This document shows, in pieces, positions 49,265 to 61,600 of a stretch of DNA of 64,000 nt. This stretch comes from Epithemia pelagica (lineage: Eukaryota > Bacillariophyta > Bacillariophyceae > Surirellales > Surirellaceae). The DNA lies in NCBI GenBank assembly GCA_946965045.2, contig OX337241.1:2413744-2477743 (forward strand). The letters run 5' to 3'. The notes under the pieces are model-generated. The model saw only the letters and a program-made list of their open reading frames with translations. It ran no database searches and had not been told where the DNA came from. How positions within the stretch are numbered: the first letter of the stretch is position 1; each line of letters starts with the position of its first letter. The position numbers and the translations under genes were made by a program.

Positions 49265-51791
49265 ATGGGTCAATCGGCAAGTAAGGAAAAGTTTCGCGAA
49301 TCCGTGACAGCCTTGGTCCAATTGGATGTCTCGGCGGACGATGCCGATTTTTGGGATGAATTGTGGAAAATTCCAGCCTCGGCCGAAGAAGTCTTTGAAT
49401 TGATCCCTGCCGCTTCTGCTCGACGATTGCGTGACGATCGGTTTGCCAATTTAGCCACCCTCTTTACGCAAGCCGTGGCGCAATTGTGTCAAATTGTGGA
49501 AACACCCTACAATATCTACTTTGATCAAGCCCTCAATTGCGTCCGTGTTTTGACCAGAATTCTTCCGTTTTTGTTGGAGAAAGGTACGGCGATAGAAAAA
49601 GACCAAAACAATGGGAGCAAAGCAGCTCTTTGTCAAGTTACAGCGGCCTAGGCATCGTGATTGCATTGTGCTAACAAGTATTTTGTTCATCGTTCTTTGT
49701 ATTTTGACTTGCATTCCCTCTTCAGGTGACTTGGGAGAAGCTGATGAAAATGTGGAACAGCTTTGTTGGGGAACAGGAAGCAACATGGGCGAGGATGAAA
49801 AAATCGGTTTGATGGTTGGTGGCGACAAGGATGATGGTGACAGTGCGACTAAAGGTTCCAAAATGAAGAATAGCGACGGTCCGGACGAACAGGAACCCTT
49901 GGCACTCTTGGTCGTGCATGCGGCTATGCACATGTTGTTCCTCCCCCAGTTCACCTGTGATTACTACGAAGATGCAAGTCTCAAAGGAGACGCCTCGAAT
50001 GCTCGCGCCAAACGAGTGGAAACCAAGGAAGATCGTGACTTGAAAGCCGATGCCGGTTTGAAACTCAAAAAGGTGGAATGGGGAGTCTCCCTTGTACCCA
50101 CTCCCACGTCCATTGTCTGGGCACCCGGTACAGGAGTCACAGCGTCCGAAATGGGATTTGATGCCAGTACCCGCAAATACGACAAGAACCGCATTGAAGT
50201 CTTGCGCTTGTTGTTGACCACTTGCTGTGATCCTCTCTTTGCCCCCGCGGATGAATACAATCCCTTGGCCAGTCGATGGTTGGCCGTGGCCACGGCCGCC
50301 GATGCTCCCAATGCGATTTGCCTGTTTTACTCCTTGCTCAATACCATTTTGACCTACGACCCTCGTTCGATGCCAGTATCAAGTGGATTTTCCGAAGGTG
50401 CTCATGTCAAACTTGTCGAACTTTCCTCTCAAGTACTCTGTATCTTGTTGGATTGTGGCTTGCCTGGACGTCCTGATCCAGTGGTCGATCAGACTGGAAT
50501 GCCTTGTGTGGAATTTGAAACGGCTTCCAAGGGAGGATTCAATCTGTTTCGAACATTGTTGGCTCGCGTCGACAGCACCAAGGAAATGACCGATATCTTC
50601 AACGGCTTTTCGCGTCTCTTGCGAAACTGTTATGAGGCGGAATCCACGTACATGGGAGGTACCAAGTTGGATTGTTATCAAGAATTACTTGTTCTCTTTT
50701 GGAAGTTTCTTGAAGAGAACCCTTTGTTCATGACTCATATTCTGACAAAGTGCAATGTTAATGAGATCATTGTTCCTGTGTGCTTCTTGATGTACAAAAG
50801 TCGTCGAGATCCTGCCCAGATTGGATTGGTCCATATCTGCACGTTTATTCTCTTGAAAATGTCTGGAGAGCGATCCTTTGGCGTATCGCTCAACAAGGCC
50901 TTTACCAAAAAATTGCCTACAGACCTGCCCCTCTTCAGTGGTTGTCATGCTGACTTGCTTACCATCACACTGCACAAATTGGTCGTCAATGGAGCCTATA
51001 AGCTTGTACCTCTATACTCTTGCTTCTTGACGATTATTGCCAATATATCACCCTACTGGAAGTCCATGAGCTTGGTGGCAGCGGTCAAATTGGTAAATTT
51101 GTTTGAACTTTTCTCGTCTCCCAAGTTTTTGTATTCGGGTGAATCCGCACACCGTCATTTGGCCTTGTTGTTGGAGGTCTTCAACAACATCATTCAATAT
51201 CAGTATCATGGCAACTCCCATTTGGTCTATGCCATTGTACGAAGAAAAGACGCCTTTGGACATTTGGCTTCCTTGACCTTGGAGAAGGCGCAAGCGCAGT
51301 GTCACAAGGTATATGGCGAACACACAAGCGTGAAGAAAGATGTCGATGCCACAGGGCCAGTGCAAATAGGAAGCAAGGGCATTCCTCGCATGAATGGTAC
51401 AGACGACGCATCACAATCATCCAGTGTACAAGGACCTCCCTTCCAACCCAATGAAGAATGGTTGGATGAACTCAAGGACAGTCTTCCAATGGAAACTGTC
51501 ACACGGTTACTACAACATTTGGTTCCAGTGGTGGATGAAATTGTAGCAGGGAAAATGGGGATTGTCGACGAACAAGAAATTTTGGACGCCTTGAATGAAA
51601 TGACGATGGTAGGCTTGCTACCCGTTCCCCATCCCATTGTCATTCGCAAGTACCAGCCCAATCAATACACAGCCCTTTGGTTTACAGCGTTTATGTGGGG
51701 TGTCATTTTCTTGCGAAACCAATCCTTGCCCCTTTTTGATGGACAATGCATTGAACTCTTTCAAGTGTCTCTCACTGACGAAGATGATTAA
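49265..51791 (+). CDS. HID1: HID1 family Golgi/dense-core trafficking protein
   Basis: Exons 49265-49583 and 49726-51791 join in frame (phase 1, 142-bp intron) to 794 residues. It starts MGQSAS, an N-myristoylation-type Gly2 context also found in animal HID1. Typical segments are FWDELWKIPASAEEVFELIPA, NLATLFTQAV, LNCVRVLTRILPF, RIEVLRLLLTTCCDPLF and LASRWLAVATA. The long helical middle and the C-terminal WLDELKDSLPMETVTRLLQHLVP fit the family. HID1 is a peripheral Golgi/trans-Golgi protein involved in vesicle sorting. An acidic insert at about 107-150 (from GDLGEADENVEQ) is variable. It is intact. Confidence 0.9.
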
Positions 51792-52293
51792 AGGGGTTCG
51801 GACAAGAACTAAACAGCATTGGACAAAGTTGTCGATATATATTCATGGCACATCGCAAAGTCACAGTTGTTGTAACAATGAGTTTTTCGGGGACAATGAA
51901 GGACGGAAGAACAGACAAGGAAAAAGAAACCGAGAACCGAGATTCGTACGATTTAGAAAAATACTTCTGTATTTAGTGGAAGGTCTTTCCCAACAATTCC
52001 ATTCCTTTCCCCATGTGTAGGATCCGCGCTGATTGGAAGGTCTCTTACAAATGTTATGGAGACAATGGAGGTGTGGGACGGTTAGCGGAATGCGTGAGAG
52101 TTGCACTTTGTGCTTCCGTGGTCACTTCCTGCCGTACCTCTTCTGCGACGGGATGAACCGATGGACCGTGGACCACTCCAGCAGGGGAGAGAACACGAAC
52201 GAAGAGGCACGCACAAATCACATTAGCCAATAGCGAGGCAGTCTGTTCGAAAACATAGTCTGTTGAGTGAACCAAATCAAGCCTTGCTGAGAA
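51792..52293. other. no gene seen
   Basis: This is intergenic between HID1 and the next plus-strand gene. Short frames only. Confidence 0.5.
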
Positions 52294-53874
52294 ATGAGGC
52301 CGGGAACGGTCCTGAAAGCTACTCAGGTGATCTTGGTTACTGTGCTAGCCATAGCACGTGTGTCGTCGACGGCCATTCTTACGTCTTATTCGGATGGTGA
52401 ATCGACCATCGGCAACCATGGCTTACGCGCAAGGTTTCTCTCAACCAAAAATGAAACGATGGGTGCCCAACATCTGGTGTTGGTCAAGGAAACACTGAAC
52501 TTACTCCTGGCTTTCCCCCAGTCTCTGTCGTATTCACATGTGGAGGTGGCTCGAAATCTACACAATCATGAACTGGATATCTTTGCCAAGCTGACACGAA
52601 GTTATTTGCGGGCTCGGGAAGTAGCCCTCGTATCACTCGAACCACAGGGTCAGCATTGGCGGAATTACCACCATGTCCAACAACAGCAACAGCAGGACGA
52701 TAAGGAAGCTCACGGGAACAATACGGAGCACCGAGCAACTGTTCTTGTCCATGATCGGGCCGAAACAGCGGGATCCACTGCCGCCATGGAACACTCGGCC
52801 ACGGGATTGGATCCCGCCACACCCGTCTGGACGATCAACATGACCATTGAAGCATACAATGCCAAGGATATCCCGTTTCTGATTGAAGAAGATGGTACTA
52901 CGTACTTGAATGTTCTGGCGGTTGGTCTAGATCATGTGTTTTTGGACCACAGTGCGACAGGTACAACTGGCCAGACCGAACAAGGTGATAGCTTGGCATG
53001 GATGTTATCGTCCTTGACCTTGTCTCTGTCTCTGCTGTTGGCGGTGTTGATTGTTCGGTGTTCTTCGTCGGGGCGTCGTCGAAAACAACAAGAGGAACAA
53101 CAACGGCGTCATGCCGCAAGCAGTACCGAAGTGGTGGGTGACTTGCCTCGTATTCCGTACCCCCTGTGGTTGCACCGTCAGTGGCGTCATCAGCCCATGA
53201 AGGAGGGCAAGAATCATCACAATCCCATTGTTATCGACCACCAAACAAATATTATGGAGTTCAACAGCGACGTCGAAGAACAGCGACAGGACTATAGTGC
53301 CATGTCCTATGATTTAAATTCCGGAGTAGAGGAAGAAGAAGAGGTCTTGTCGTGTAACCTTGGCGATGACTCGTTTCTTGATTCCTCAACCACCACCACC
53401 ACCACGAGGGAATACCCGAAACTGCCACCCAATTTGGCTCCCACTGGATCCTTGAAGAATGGTACATTGGATAGTGTTGCGGCAAGTCTGAGCAATGTAG
53501 GAGTCGTACTGGTTCCTTCTTCCTCCGGAATCTTGTCCATGGAATCCAATATTATTGTCCCCCTGAGTAGCTGCGACAGCAGTCCGCAGCCTCTTTCCCC
53601 GGACGACAAGGTGCTGGACGAGCAACGAGAGCTCGAAGAGGCAACGGCTGAAACAGGCGGATCCATGAAACAAGAAGTACGAATCCAGAGCGACCCGCCG
53701 ATCACCACCACTGCCACGCCGCCGAGTACTCCTACGGTTCCCACTCCTCCTTCCAGTCCCATGTCATCATCGCCATCGTCGTTGACAAAGAAGGACCAGG
53801 ACGATGCGGCATCGACTCTCCTCACCTCGGACGATGGCGAAATTTTAGTTCGAGGGACCCTCGTCTTTATTTAA
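52294..53874 (+). CDS. single-pass membrane protein, unknown family
   Basis: ATG at 52294 gives 526 residues. A signal peptide lies at about 1-27 (VILVTVLAIARVSSTA). An extracellular/lumenal part of about 200 residues has conserved-looking stretches (LVLVKETLNLLLAFPQSLSYSHVEVARNLHNHELDIFAKLTRSYLR; ATPVWTINMTIEAYN). One membrane helix follows at about 235-250 (LSSLTLSLSLLLAVLIV) with a stop-transfer RRRKQQ. The cytosolic tail is acidic, then Pro/Thr/Ser-rich. This is type I topology. No catalytic motif is seen, and a receptor or adhesion role would be a guess. Confidence 0.75.
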   Translation: MRPGTVLKATQVILVTVLAIARVSSTAILTSYSDGESTIGNHGLRARFLSTKNETMGAQHLVLVKETLNLLLAFPQSLSYSHVEVARNLHNHELDIFAKLTRSYLRAREVALVSLEPQGQHWRNYHHVQQQQQQDDKEAHGNNTEHRATVLVHDRAETAGSTAAMEHSATGLDPATPVWTINMTIEAYNAKDIPFLIEEDGTTYLNVLAVGLDHVFLDHSATGTTGQTEQGDSLAWMLSSLTLSLSLLLAVLIVRCSSSGRRRKQQEEQQRRHAASSTEVVGDLPRIPYPLWLHRQWRHQPMKEGKNHHNPIVIDHQTNIMEFNSDVEEQRQDYSAMSYDLNSGVEEEEEVLSCNLGDDSFLDSSTTTTTTREYPKLPPNLAPTGSLKNGTLDSVAASLSNVGVVLVPSSSGILSMESNIIVPLSSCDSSPQPLSPDDKVLDEQRELEEATAETGGSMKQEVRIQSDPPITTTATPPSTPTVPTPPSSPMSSSPSSLTKKDQDDAASTLLTSDDGEILVRGTLVFI

Positions 53875-53992
53875 GAAACGAAACCCAAGGACAGCACTGG
53901 GGAGTCTCGAGATGCGATACACCACAGGCCCGTCGTCCTCTATACACGACTATGGAATACTACATTGGTTCTATCTACCAGTTTGGGGTATG

Positions 53993-54008
53993 CACACACA
54001 CACACACA
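53993..54008. repeat. CA dinucleotide microsatellite
   Basis: An uninterrupted run of about eight CA units lies in the convergent 240-bp spacer between the genes ending at 53874 and 54115. Nothing else is seen in the spacer. Confidence 0.8.
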
Positions 54009-54114
54009 AAAGTCCTTTCTCGATAGCACACTATACTTAACAAATGTGTGCCTTTCAAGCCTTGTCGTTTTGTACACGTTTGTTCCAAAATTGTAGAGTC
54101 CCTCATGTGATTAC

Positions 54115-55953
54115 CTAGGGCACCGCAGCCGTGGTGGTCACAGTTGTCGTCGTTGTCGTCGTGGAAGAAGCCGCAGGAATGGACGCCGATGACAAGGAGA
54201 CGAGTTTGGGAACCACAACACTGGGACGACGACCAGGAGGAATGGGAGGTGGAGCACCAGTCGTACTGGGGGGCATGGTCCTTGCCATGGGTGGAGTAGT
54301 AGTCGTACTTGTACTACTACTAGTAGCCGCAGTAGAGGATGGGAGTGGTGGTAAGGGAGGGAGAATTTGCGAAAAGGACACGTGTGGTGGTGGTAGGTGG
54401 GACGGTGGATGTGGTTTCTCCGGTTCCTCCTCCTCCTTGTTTTGTGTGGAACCACCATCTTGTTGTTGTTGATGTTCTTGTTGGTGGTGGTGACCATGTT
54501 GACGACGAAGGACCGTCCCTCGGGGTGTCGCTGGAATCCACGCTCGTTCCAACCAAGTTCCTCTTAAGGCATGTCGCGGTTCCAGATTCATGGGAGGATC
54601 CCAATAATGGGGTGGAGGAAGGACCGTCAGCCCAGCATTGGCAGTGGCGTCGTCGTTGGCAGATGTTGCCGTTGTGACAAATTCGTACACGAGGGGCGTG
54701 GTATTGGGAATTTTGACGTGCGGCATGGTGTGGGGATTCACGACCGTGGGATCGAGGAGATGCAACAAGGCCTTGGCCGAATTGGCATGTCCGACCCACA
54801 ACAAGGTTTGTCCCTGTTGCAATTTGGGAACCATGTCATACGTCCACAAGGGTTGGAGACGATCCAAGACATGACCAAAGGCTTCCGAAGCTGGCATTTG
54901 CAGCAATGGCGTAGTATGAGTAGTAGTCGTATTCGAAGAAGCAGAAGACGAAAAGGTGGTTTCGGGTATCACGGTCCAAGTGTCCTGGTAGTGGTGGTCC
55001 AACGTAGTGGGTGTTGGCGATGGTGGCTGATACACCAACGTGCGACATTGACACTGGACCAAGTGTCGTCTCCAATACTGCAAGGTCGTGTCGGACATGG
55101 GTGGCGGTGGTACGTGTCGCCACGAATACCGCCATTGGTGCAATTGCTCGGCCTGGTAGGCGCGTTGGGCCCATTGTTTGGATTGACCCACCAAGGCCCC
55201 GTAATGACGTTCATTCAACCGCCAGGTACAGGTAATGGGAATCGTGGGACGGTGCTCGTAGTAGTAGTTGGCAGTTGCATCATCGTGATTAGGATCAGGA
55301 TCCACACCCACAGTGTCGTCATTGTGGTTGTGGTTGTCGTGTTCGGGTCGTCGTTGTCGGGGAATGGGTGTCAGCAACTTGAGTTCGTGCAACATGAGTG
55401 CCAAGGTTTCTTGGGCTCGATCCAACAAGGACACATAGGCATGATCAATGGGAATCTGGTGGTTGTGGTTGTGGTTGTGGTTGCTGTTGTCGTTTGGTGG
55501 TTGGGAGTGAAAATACTCGCGCAAGGTATGACTGGCCGCCACGGCTTGGGCCCGTCCCAATTCGGTCAATTCCACATTGGCCCATCCCGTAAATCGAGCG
55601 TCTTGTGGCAAGGTGTTGTTGTTGTTGTTGTCGGGATGGGAGGAGGCTGATCTTGTCGTCGTCGTCGTGGTGGCGGCCGCACCATTCCATTCCGATTGAC
55701 CATGTCGCAACACAATCAATCGACCCACTGTGGTTGTGGTTGCTGCATCCTCCTTTTTCTTTGTGTTGTTGTTGTTGGGGCGGTGAATGGTGTTGGACGA
55801 CGACGACGACGAAGAAGAAAAAGAACGGGTGGTGGATGTGCCATACCAACCACCACCACACGTCCGACGACGACGACAAACCCACGGCGGCACAACGACC
55901 CGAGAAGAACAAGACTGTGGGAATGTCGACGAACGACGCATCATCGTCCTCAT
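54115..55953 (-). CDS. PGAM: 2,3-BPG-type phosphoglycerate mutase, extended, probably organellar
   Basis: ATG at 55953 gives 612 residues, far longer than the usual ~250. An Arg/Ser-rich presequence (1-50) suggests a mitochondrion or another organelle. The histidine phosphatase core is complete: LIVLRHGQSEWNG with the phospho-His, FTGWANVELTELGRAQA, RAQETLALML, the mutase-specific RLNERHYGALVGQSK, and WVGHANSAKALLHLLD with the second His. It interconverts 3- and 2-phosphoglycerate in glycolysis. Asn/His/Thr/Pro tracts are inserted between core strands, and a ~110-residue Pro/Thr/Ser tail follows. In canonical enzymes the last motif is GHGNS; here Ala replaces Gly. Confidence 0.85.
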   Translation of the reverse strand: MRTMMRRSSTFPQSCSSRVVVPPWVCRRRRTCGGGWYGTSTTRSFSSSSSSSSNTIHRPNNNNTKKKEDAATTTTVGRLIVLRHGQSEWNGAAATTTTTTRSASSHPDNNNNNTLPQDARFTGWANVELTELGRAQAVAASHTLREYFHSQPPNDNSNHNHNHNHQIPIDHAYVSLLDRAQETLALMLHELKLLTPIPRQRRPEHDNHNHNDDTVGVDPDPNHDDATANYYYEHRPTIPITCTWRLNERHYGALVGQSKQWAQRAYQAEQLHQWRYSWRHVPPPPMSDTTLQYWRRHLVQCQCRTLVYQPPSPTPTTLDHHYQDTWTVIPETTFSSSASSNTTTTHTTPLLQMPASEAFGHVLDRLQPLWTYDMVPKLQQGQTLLWVGHANSAKALLHLLDPTVVNPHTMPHVKIPNTTPLVYEFVTTATSANDDATANAGLTVLPPPHYWDPPMNLEPRHALRGTWLERAWIPATPRGTVLRRQHGHHHQQEHQQQQDGGSTQNKEEEEPEKPHPPSHLPPPHVSFSQILPPLPPLPSSTAATSSSTSTTTTPPMARTMPPSTTGAPPPIPPGRRPSVVVPKLVSLSSASIPAASSTTTTTTTVTTTAAVP

Positions 55954-56403
55954 GCTCAGGATGATGGTCTCTCTATCTCACACAATCGCACACTATACAA
56001 TCTCAGAGAACACCACCAAAGACGCTGTGTTCTGGATTGGCATCTGTCGTCGGAGGAGAAAAAAGAACCCATTTTGGATCGTTCGCGGATATATAATTAA
56101 ATCCCAGCGGTTCATTGAGTCGCACGTTGATCATAGCATCATTTTGCAGGAATCTGCAAGAAACTCCTTCGCTCCATCATTGAAAATAACCGCTAGGGAT
56201 TTCTAATAATCCAGACAACTTGCCAAGGGGGTTGCCGATGCGAGGCGCGAGCACCGTCTCTGCTTACCAGACGTGGTTTGCCCTCGAAAGAACGGGAAAA
56301 CCCCAAATGGCATCCTAGACCAGGAATGAAACATTGCCCCAGACAACAACCAGAAACCTGGGACAACACCCGCGATCAAAGAATCCACAACAACAACAGC
56401 AAC
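55954..56403. other. divergent intergenic region
   Basis: This is the shared upstream region of the mutase gene (minus) and the next plus gene. A possible longer N-terminus of the latter reaches an ATG at 56326. No regulatory motif can be defended. Confidence 0.4.
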
Positions 56404-57169
56404 ATGGCCCACAAGGAAGAGCTACAAGAGAAAGGACACGTCAAGAAGGTGGTATACTTGGACATTCTACGAACGAATGAATATGCCAAGTGGAAGGCGA
56501 ATCCTCAGTTGGTGGGAGATGCCGCGCTCCGCACAAGACGAAACGTTTGCGACCCAGCATTGGACCGGAACACTGCTTGGATAGTTCCCATCTCCACCAG
56601 AATTGCGGGAGGCGTGGCAGGCTCAAGTCGCTACGCTCCCCCTTCCGCTGTACTCCTCTCCGGCCGTGAACCGCATGACGGAGGAATCGCCGTCGAGCGC
56701 GCTAGTTTCACTATTGTACGTTTGGGATGACCTAACGTGGGAATGCAAGTAGTATTCGGTCAAGCTGTGGGTCTCGCCGCAAAACAGGGTCCACAAGACC
56801 TTGGTAATTCACATGCCCAATGATGGCTACTTTACCATGAGCGGGATTCCAATGGAACAGTTTTTGGGTGCAAACGTGGTGAAACGGGACGCCTTTAACC
56901 GTCGCCACCGGAACGCTGTGTACCACAAAGGCTGGTCGATTCTGGACAAGTTTGTCTGGGAACGACTCGCCCCGTTCCAGACCTTTATGGCCACTTGGTT
57001 CGAAACAAGTTACGATCCCAATCGTATGGAGCGGTTGATTCTCTATCATGCGGACGCCAACCGCCTGGATCTTGGTATGCGCCATGCAGACACCCATGTG
57101 AGCATGGAATTCTCCTTCGAGCACAGCTACCCGATGGCACATGAAGACGGTTGGTGGAGTACATTCTAG
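56404..57169 (+). CDS. hypothetical protein, two exons with a possible 37-nt intron
   Basis: Exon 1 from ATG 56404 (or 56326) ends at 56715 (FTI) before GTACGT. Exon 2 opens after AAGTAG at 56753 (YSVKLWVSPQNRVHKTLVIHMPNDGYF). The join keeps frame and gives 242 residues. A 37-nt intron would be unusually short next to the ~100-nt introns around it, so a small indel or tandem error is the alternative. The second exon is the more constrained part (YHKGWSILDKFVWERLAPFQTFMATWFETSYDP; HADTHVSMEFSFEHSYPM). The family is not recognised. Confidence 0.55.
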
Positions 57170-57343
57170 GTAGTGCTAGTAGAGTGGGTATCTTGATTGC
57201 TTTCTGGGGAACTATAGCAGCGGTGTAAGAGTATTGTAGGCCTGGCATCTGGCATCCAATATCCAATGTGTAGGTATTGAAACTCTACCTGCCTCGATCC
57301 CAAATTTAGACCATGGTCTACCATCACAACTAGGTACTCCTAC

Positions 57344-58249
57344 CTACTTGGCGGCCACCGCCACGGTGGGCCTTCGCATGGCCATGCGTTTCATTTCATC
57401 AATCGACGGAATATTCCCATCGTCATCTTTGAGACGTCCCGTTTGTCGATAGTCCGCCACGGCGACACCCATTTGCGAGACAGCCATTAGGGCCGTGGCC
57501 GAATCTCGTTGTTGCACGGCCTGGTCAAAGACCTTGTAGGCGGCCTGATAGTCCAAGGCATCTTGTCGCATTTGCTTGGCAAAGCCCGTCGACATGGACA
57601 AGCCCTGTCCATCCAGGGAACTCACATATAATTGCAAGGGCAAAATGGCATTTTCGGCCGTTTTCCCAAAGGATTCGGCCGTCTCCCAATCTTGGACGGC
57701 CAAGGCATTGGAACAGGCCGAAATTTCCGCCGTGACTTTTTGAATGCGAGGAAGGTACCGTTTCTTGGCCGTTGGGTAATAGTAGGAGGCCCGCAACGAG
57801 GGATCAATCTCCACTCGTGACGTGGAAGACGAAGGAGTGGTGGTGGTGGTGGCAGCCGAAGCGACCACTACGGGAGCGGGTTCAATCTTGCTGGGGTTGG
57901 AACCATAGTCGTCCAACAAACTGGCGTGCACCAGCTGTGGTGCCACGACTGTGGTAGTAGTAGCACCCATAGCCGACCACAACAATGACACCATGGTTCG
58001 ACGGGTCAAAGCCGGTACCGAAGAGCTGCTCTCGACCGTCCAGTCGCTGTTGCCATTCTTGTGTGCTGATAACAAGGCCAAGTTTGTCCCCGTGGCTGCA
58101 ACAACCTTGGTTGTTGTGGTTGCTGTTCGTGACCTTGTCGTCGTTGAAGACCATGGATTGGCAGGAGGCGAATATGAGCGTGCCGATTGGCTCCACAGCA
58201 ATATCAGCAGCACTACAGGGACGATTCGGCACTCTCGTGGGTTAGCCAT
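57344..58249 (-). CDS. thylakoid-lumen four-helix protein, PsbQ/Psb31-like
   Basis: ATG at 58249 gives 301 residues. Pre-sequence: signal peptide 1-25 (PVVLLILLWSQSARS), a Ser/Thr-rich transit region, then a twin-Arg lumen signal at about 83-110 (TRRTMVSLLW...VVAPQLVHA-SL) with an AxA-like cleavage site. The mature domain is helical, with four amphipathic stretches (LPRIQKVTAEISACSNALAV; WETAESFGKTAENAIL; FAKQMRQDALDYQAAYKVFDQAV; ALMAVSQMGVAVADYRQ). That resembles the four-helix PSII extrinsic proteins PsbQ and diatom Psb31, which stabilise the oxygen-evolving cluster. The location is well supported; the exact family is tentative. Confidence 0.65.
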   Translation of the reverse strand: MANPRECRIVPVVLLILLWSQSARSYSPPANPWSSTTTRSRTATTTTKVVAATGTNLALLSAHKNGNSDWTVESSSSVPALTRRTMVSLLWSAMGATTTTVVAPQLVHASLLDDYGSNPSKIEPAPVVVASAATTTTTPSSSTSRVEIDPSLRASYYYPTAKKRYLPRIQKVTAEISACSNALAVQDWETAESFGKTAENAILPLQLYVSSLDGQGLSMSTGFAKQMRQDALDYQAAYKVFDQAVQQRDSATALMAVSQMGVAVADYRQTGRLKDDDGNIPSIDEMKRMAMRRPTVAVAAK

Positions 58250-58698
58250 GGTCCTTGCTCTCTTCAGTGTCGTTTCAAATGTATTATTTCGATTCTCTCA
58301 AGATACAATCACGTTGTAGAGGATTGTCGAGAGGCGATCATTTTCATTTGTTCATTTGTATTTGTTCTGTAGTAGCATGACATCATACCACCAGAACTTG
58401 AACCATGTGACGTACCTACCCTATCTCCAAAACTGCGTTTTGTGCGATCCTTACGCGACCCATATAATTGAAACCGCTTGGGAGTGATGAATTGTGACCG
58501 GCGACTCATACAGGGGTGTCACAACGGGCCATTTGAATTTTGTCAAAGCACAAAAGAGTTGCGCTCTCATTCCATCGGGCTCCATCATTCTTTCATTGCA
58601 ATACAGCAGGAACAACCACTGCATTGTGAAACAAGCTCTTGCAAAGTAGTTGTTTTGATTCTACGAGAGTGACTTGTGCTCTTTGTGGATTGTACAAC
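58250..58698. other. divergent intergenic region
   Basis: This is the upstream region shared by the lumen protein (minus) and the sulfate-activation fusion (plus). Nothing further can be supported. Confidence 0.4.
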
Positions 58699-61600
58699 AT
58701 GGCCAAGTACGCATATGCTCCTCTTTCCATTGTAAGAAAACATGTGTCGTCGTTGTAGCATGTTTTGGAAGGAAGATTTGAGAAGAAAGGAATCTCAAAG
58801 GAAGAAACCTTTCGTTGGAGCACATTATCTGGAAGTATTCATGATTCTCACCGTAGCCTGTTTTGCTGCACAATGTTGTTGTTGTTGTTGTTGTTGTTGT
58901 TTTAGGATGAGGATCGTCGCCGACGCGACCTTTCTTCCAACGACTTGAGTTCCGGTGGTGGGGGAAACTCGGGCGATCATTTGGTACACGAACGCATGCC
59001 TCTTTGTGTCGGATTTTGTGTTTTGCTGGCCATTGTCTATGTTCTCAGTCGGACCGGGAATCAGGATGCCTTTTTGACGCAACAACAGCAACAGCAGCCG
59101 GTGGTGGGAACCGACGCTCGTACCGTTGAAAGTAATGCGGCGGCGACGACGACGAGCCATTCCGATGTTCGTATTCCTTCCAGCGTGACGACAACTCCAG
59201 CCCCAGTGGACAACAAGTCGCCGAAGCAACAAGTGGCATCGGATTCCTCCTCCAAACAGCAGTCACCAACACCACCGGAGCTCTCATCGGATAGCCCTCA
59301 GGATTGCAACTGTCCGGATCTTGAAAATACGGAAGAAGTCATTGCTTCCCTCCGTGAAAAAGCCTTGGCCAACTCTCCTCCACACATTATTGAATGTGCC
59401 CAAGCAGAACGCGGCGAAAGCCAGGAAGCTTGTCATTTGCCATCGAAGGAACGATATGCCGCGTTGGGACAAAAGGGAGCCACCTTGTGGATGACGGGTT
59501 GCAGTGGAGCGGGGAAAACCACCATTGCGACCGCACTGGAAGAACGACTGGTGAAACAGTATGGAAAACATGTGTACCGTTTGGATGGGGATAACTTGCG
59601 CACTGGCATTAATCGAGATTTGGGGTTTTCGAAAGCGGACCGTGCCGAATCGGTGCGACGAACGGGGGAACTTGCCACATTGTTTACAGATGCTGGCGTC
59701 ATTACTTTGGTCGGCCTCATTTCACCCTACCAAGCAGATCGTGATGCGGTACGTCAACGACATGTGGAACAAGGTCTTCCTTTCTATGAAGTCTTCTTGG
59801 ACGTACCGTTGGAGGAGCTGGAGAAGCGAGATCCCAAAAATCAGTACAAAAATGTCAAGGCGGGCAAGTTGAAGCATTTCACCTGTGTGGACGACCCCTA
59901 CGAAGCTCCCGAGTTCCCTGAAATCACGCTCCGAACTCACGAACAAGAAATTGAAGATTCGGTGAACCAACTCTTTCGTCGACTCGAACGTGACGGTATT
60001 CTCATTGGTGCCCCTAAACTGGCGCCTCCTGGACTTCCCAACCCGGATGGTGATGTTCTCGTGGATCTCCATGTACCAGACGAACTCAAGGCTACTCGCA
60101 TGGCCGAAGCCGAGACCCTACCAAAAGTGTTGATTACGGATATTGAACTGAACTGGTTGCAGACGATTGGAGAAGGATGGGCTAGTCCACTCAAAGGTTT
60201 TATGCGTGAAGGCACACTCCTGGAAACCTTGCATTTCAATAGCATTTTGACAGACCCGTTCAACTTGACTGGAAATGCCAATCGATTGGAAATGCAAACG
60301 GATTTTTCACATTTTCCGGAACATTTACCACCCAACCGTGTGAGTATGTCCGTTCCAATTACACTTTCGTGTACATCCTTCACTCGTGACGCCATTCAAG
60401 GATCACACTCCGTTGCATTGGTGACTCAAATGGGACAAACTGTTGCCATTCTTCGAGATCCAGAAATCTACAACAACCGAAAGGAAGAAATTGCTACGCG
60501 CATGTTTGGTGTCATTGACCCAGATCATCCATACATCAAGCATATCTATGCAGGAGGTGACTTTTTGATTGGTGGAGAAGTCGAACTCCTCGACCGCATC
60601 CGCTACAACGATGGTCTCGATCAATGGCGCAAAACTGCGCAGGAACTCATGCAAGAATTTGAAGCCAAGGGCGCTGATACGGTTTATGCATTCCAGACAC
60701 GCAATCCGACTCATGCCGGCCATGCGTACCTGATGCGGTCGGCGGGTGAAGATTTGCGCAAAAAGGGGTATGAGAAGCCGGTCTTGTGGTTGAGTCCGCT
60801 CGGTGGCTGGACCAAAGAAGACGACGTCCCCTTGGACGTTCGTGTCAAACAACATGAAGAAGTTCTAGCAGCTGGACTCACCCATCCTGGAGGTTTGGAT
60901 CCGGAAACGACCGTCATGGCCATTTGGCCTTCGCCAATGGTCTACGCTGGTCCGACGGAAGTTCAGTTTCATGCGAAGTCTCGTCGATCGGCTGGAGCAT
61001 CCTTCTTTGTGGTAGGTCGCGACCCAGCTGGAATGAAAGGATCCTCCAACGCGGTCGCTCATGCCGATGATGACCTGTACGACGGAGATCACGGCCGTTA
61101 CGTGCTGCAGTACTCTCCAGGAATTGGTGATATGCAAATGCTCAGCTTTGTCAAGGTCATGTATGACGTTACGGACAATGTGATGAAGGAACCGGATCCA
61201 AGTCGTCCACAAGATTTCATTAGTATTTCAGGAAGCAAGATGCGATTGCTGGCTCGCAATGGTGCACATCCCTGCAGCCCTACAGATATCCCCACGGATC
61301 TTGTGGGAGCCAACTGCGTACCATCTGGATTTATGGTTCCCAAAGGTTGGGATATGGTAGTCGACTATTACAAGAACATTGATTCGGACCGATGGACTCC
61401 ATGGAGCAAACCTTTTATCGACCCACCAGTTGCTCAACACACAACCAAAGAAGGAGGCAGCTTTGGAAGTACGAAATTTATGCTCAAGAGCTCTAATTAC
61501 GAGAGTTTGTGGCACGATGTACCCTTGTTTCCAACGGACGCCCAATTCAAGAATTACAACAACATTATCAACATGGTAACGGAAATCCCTCTCCACTTTG

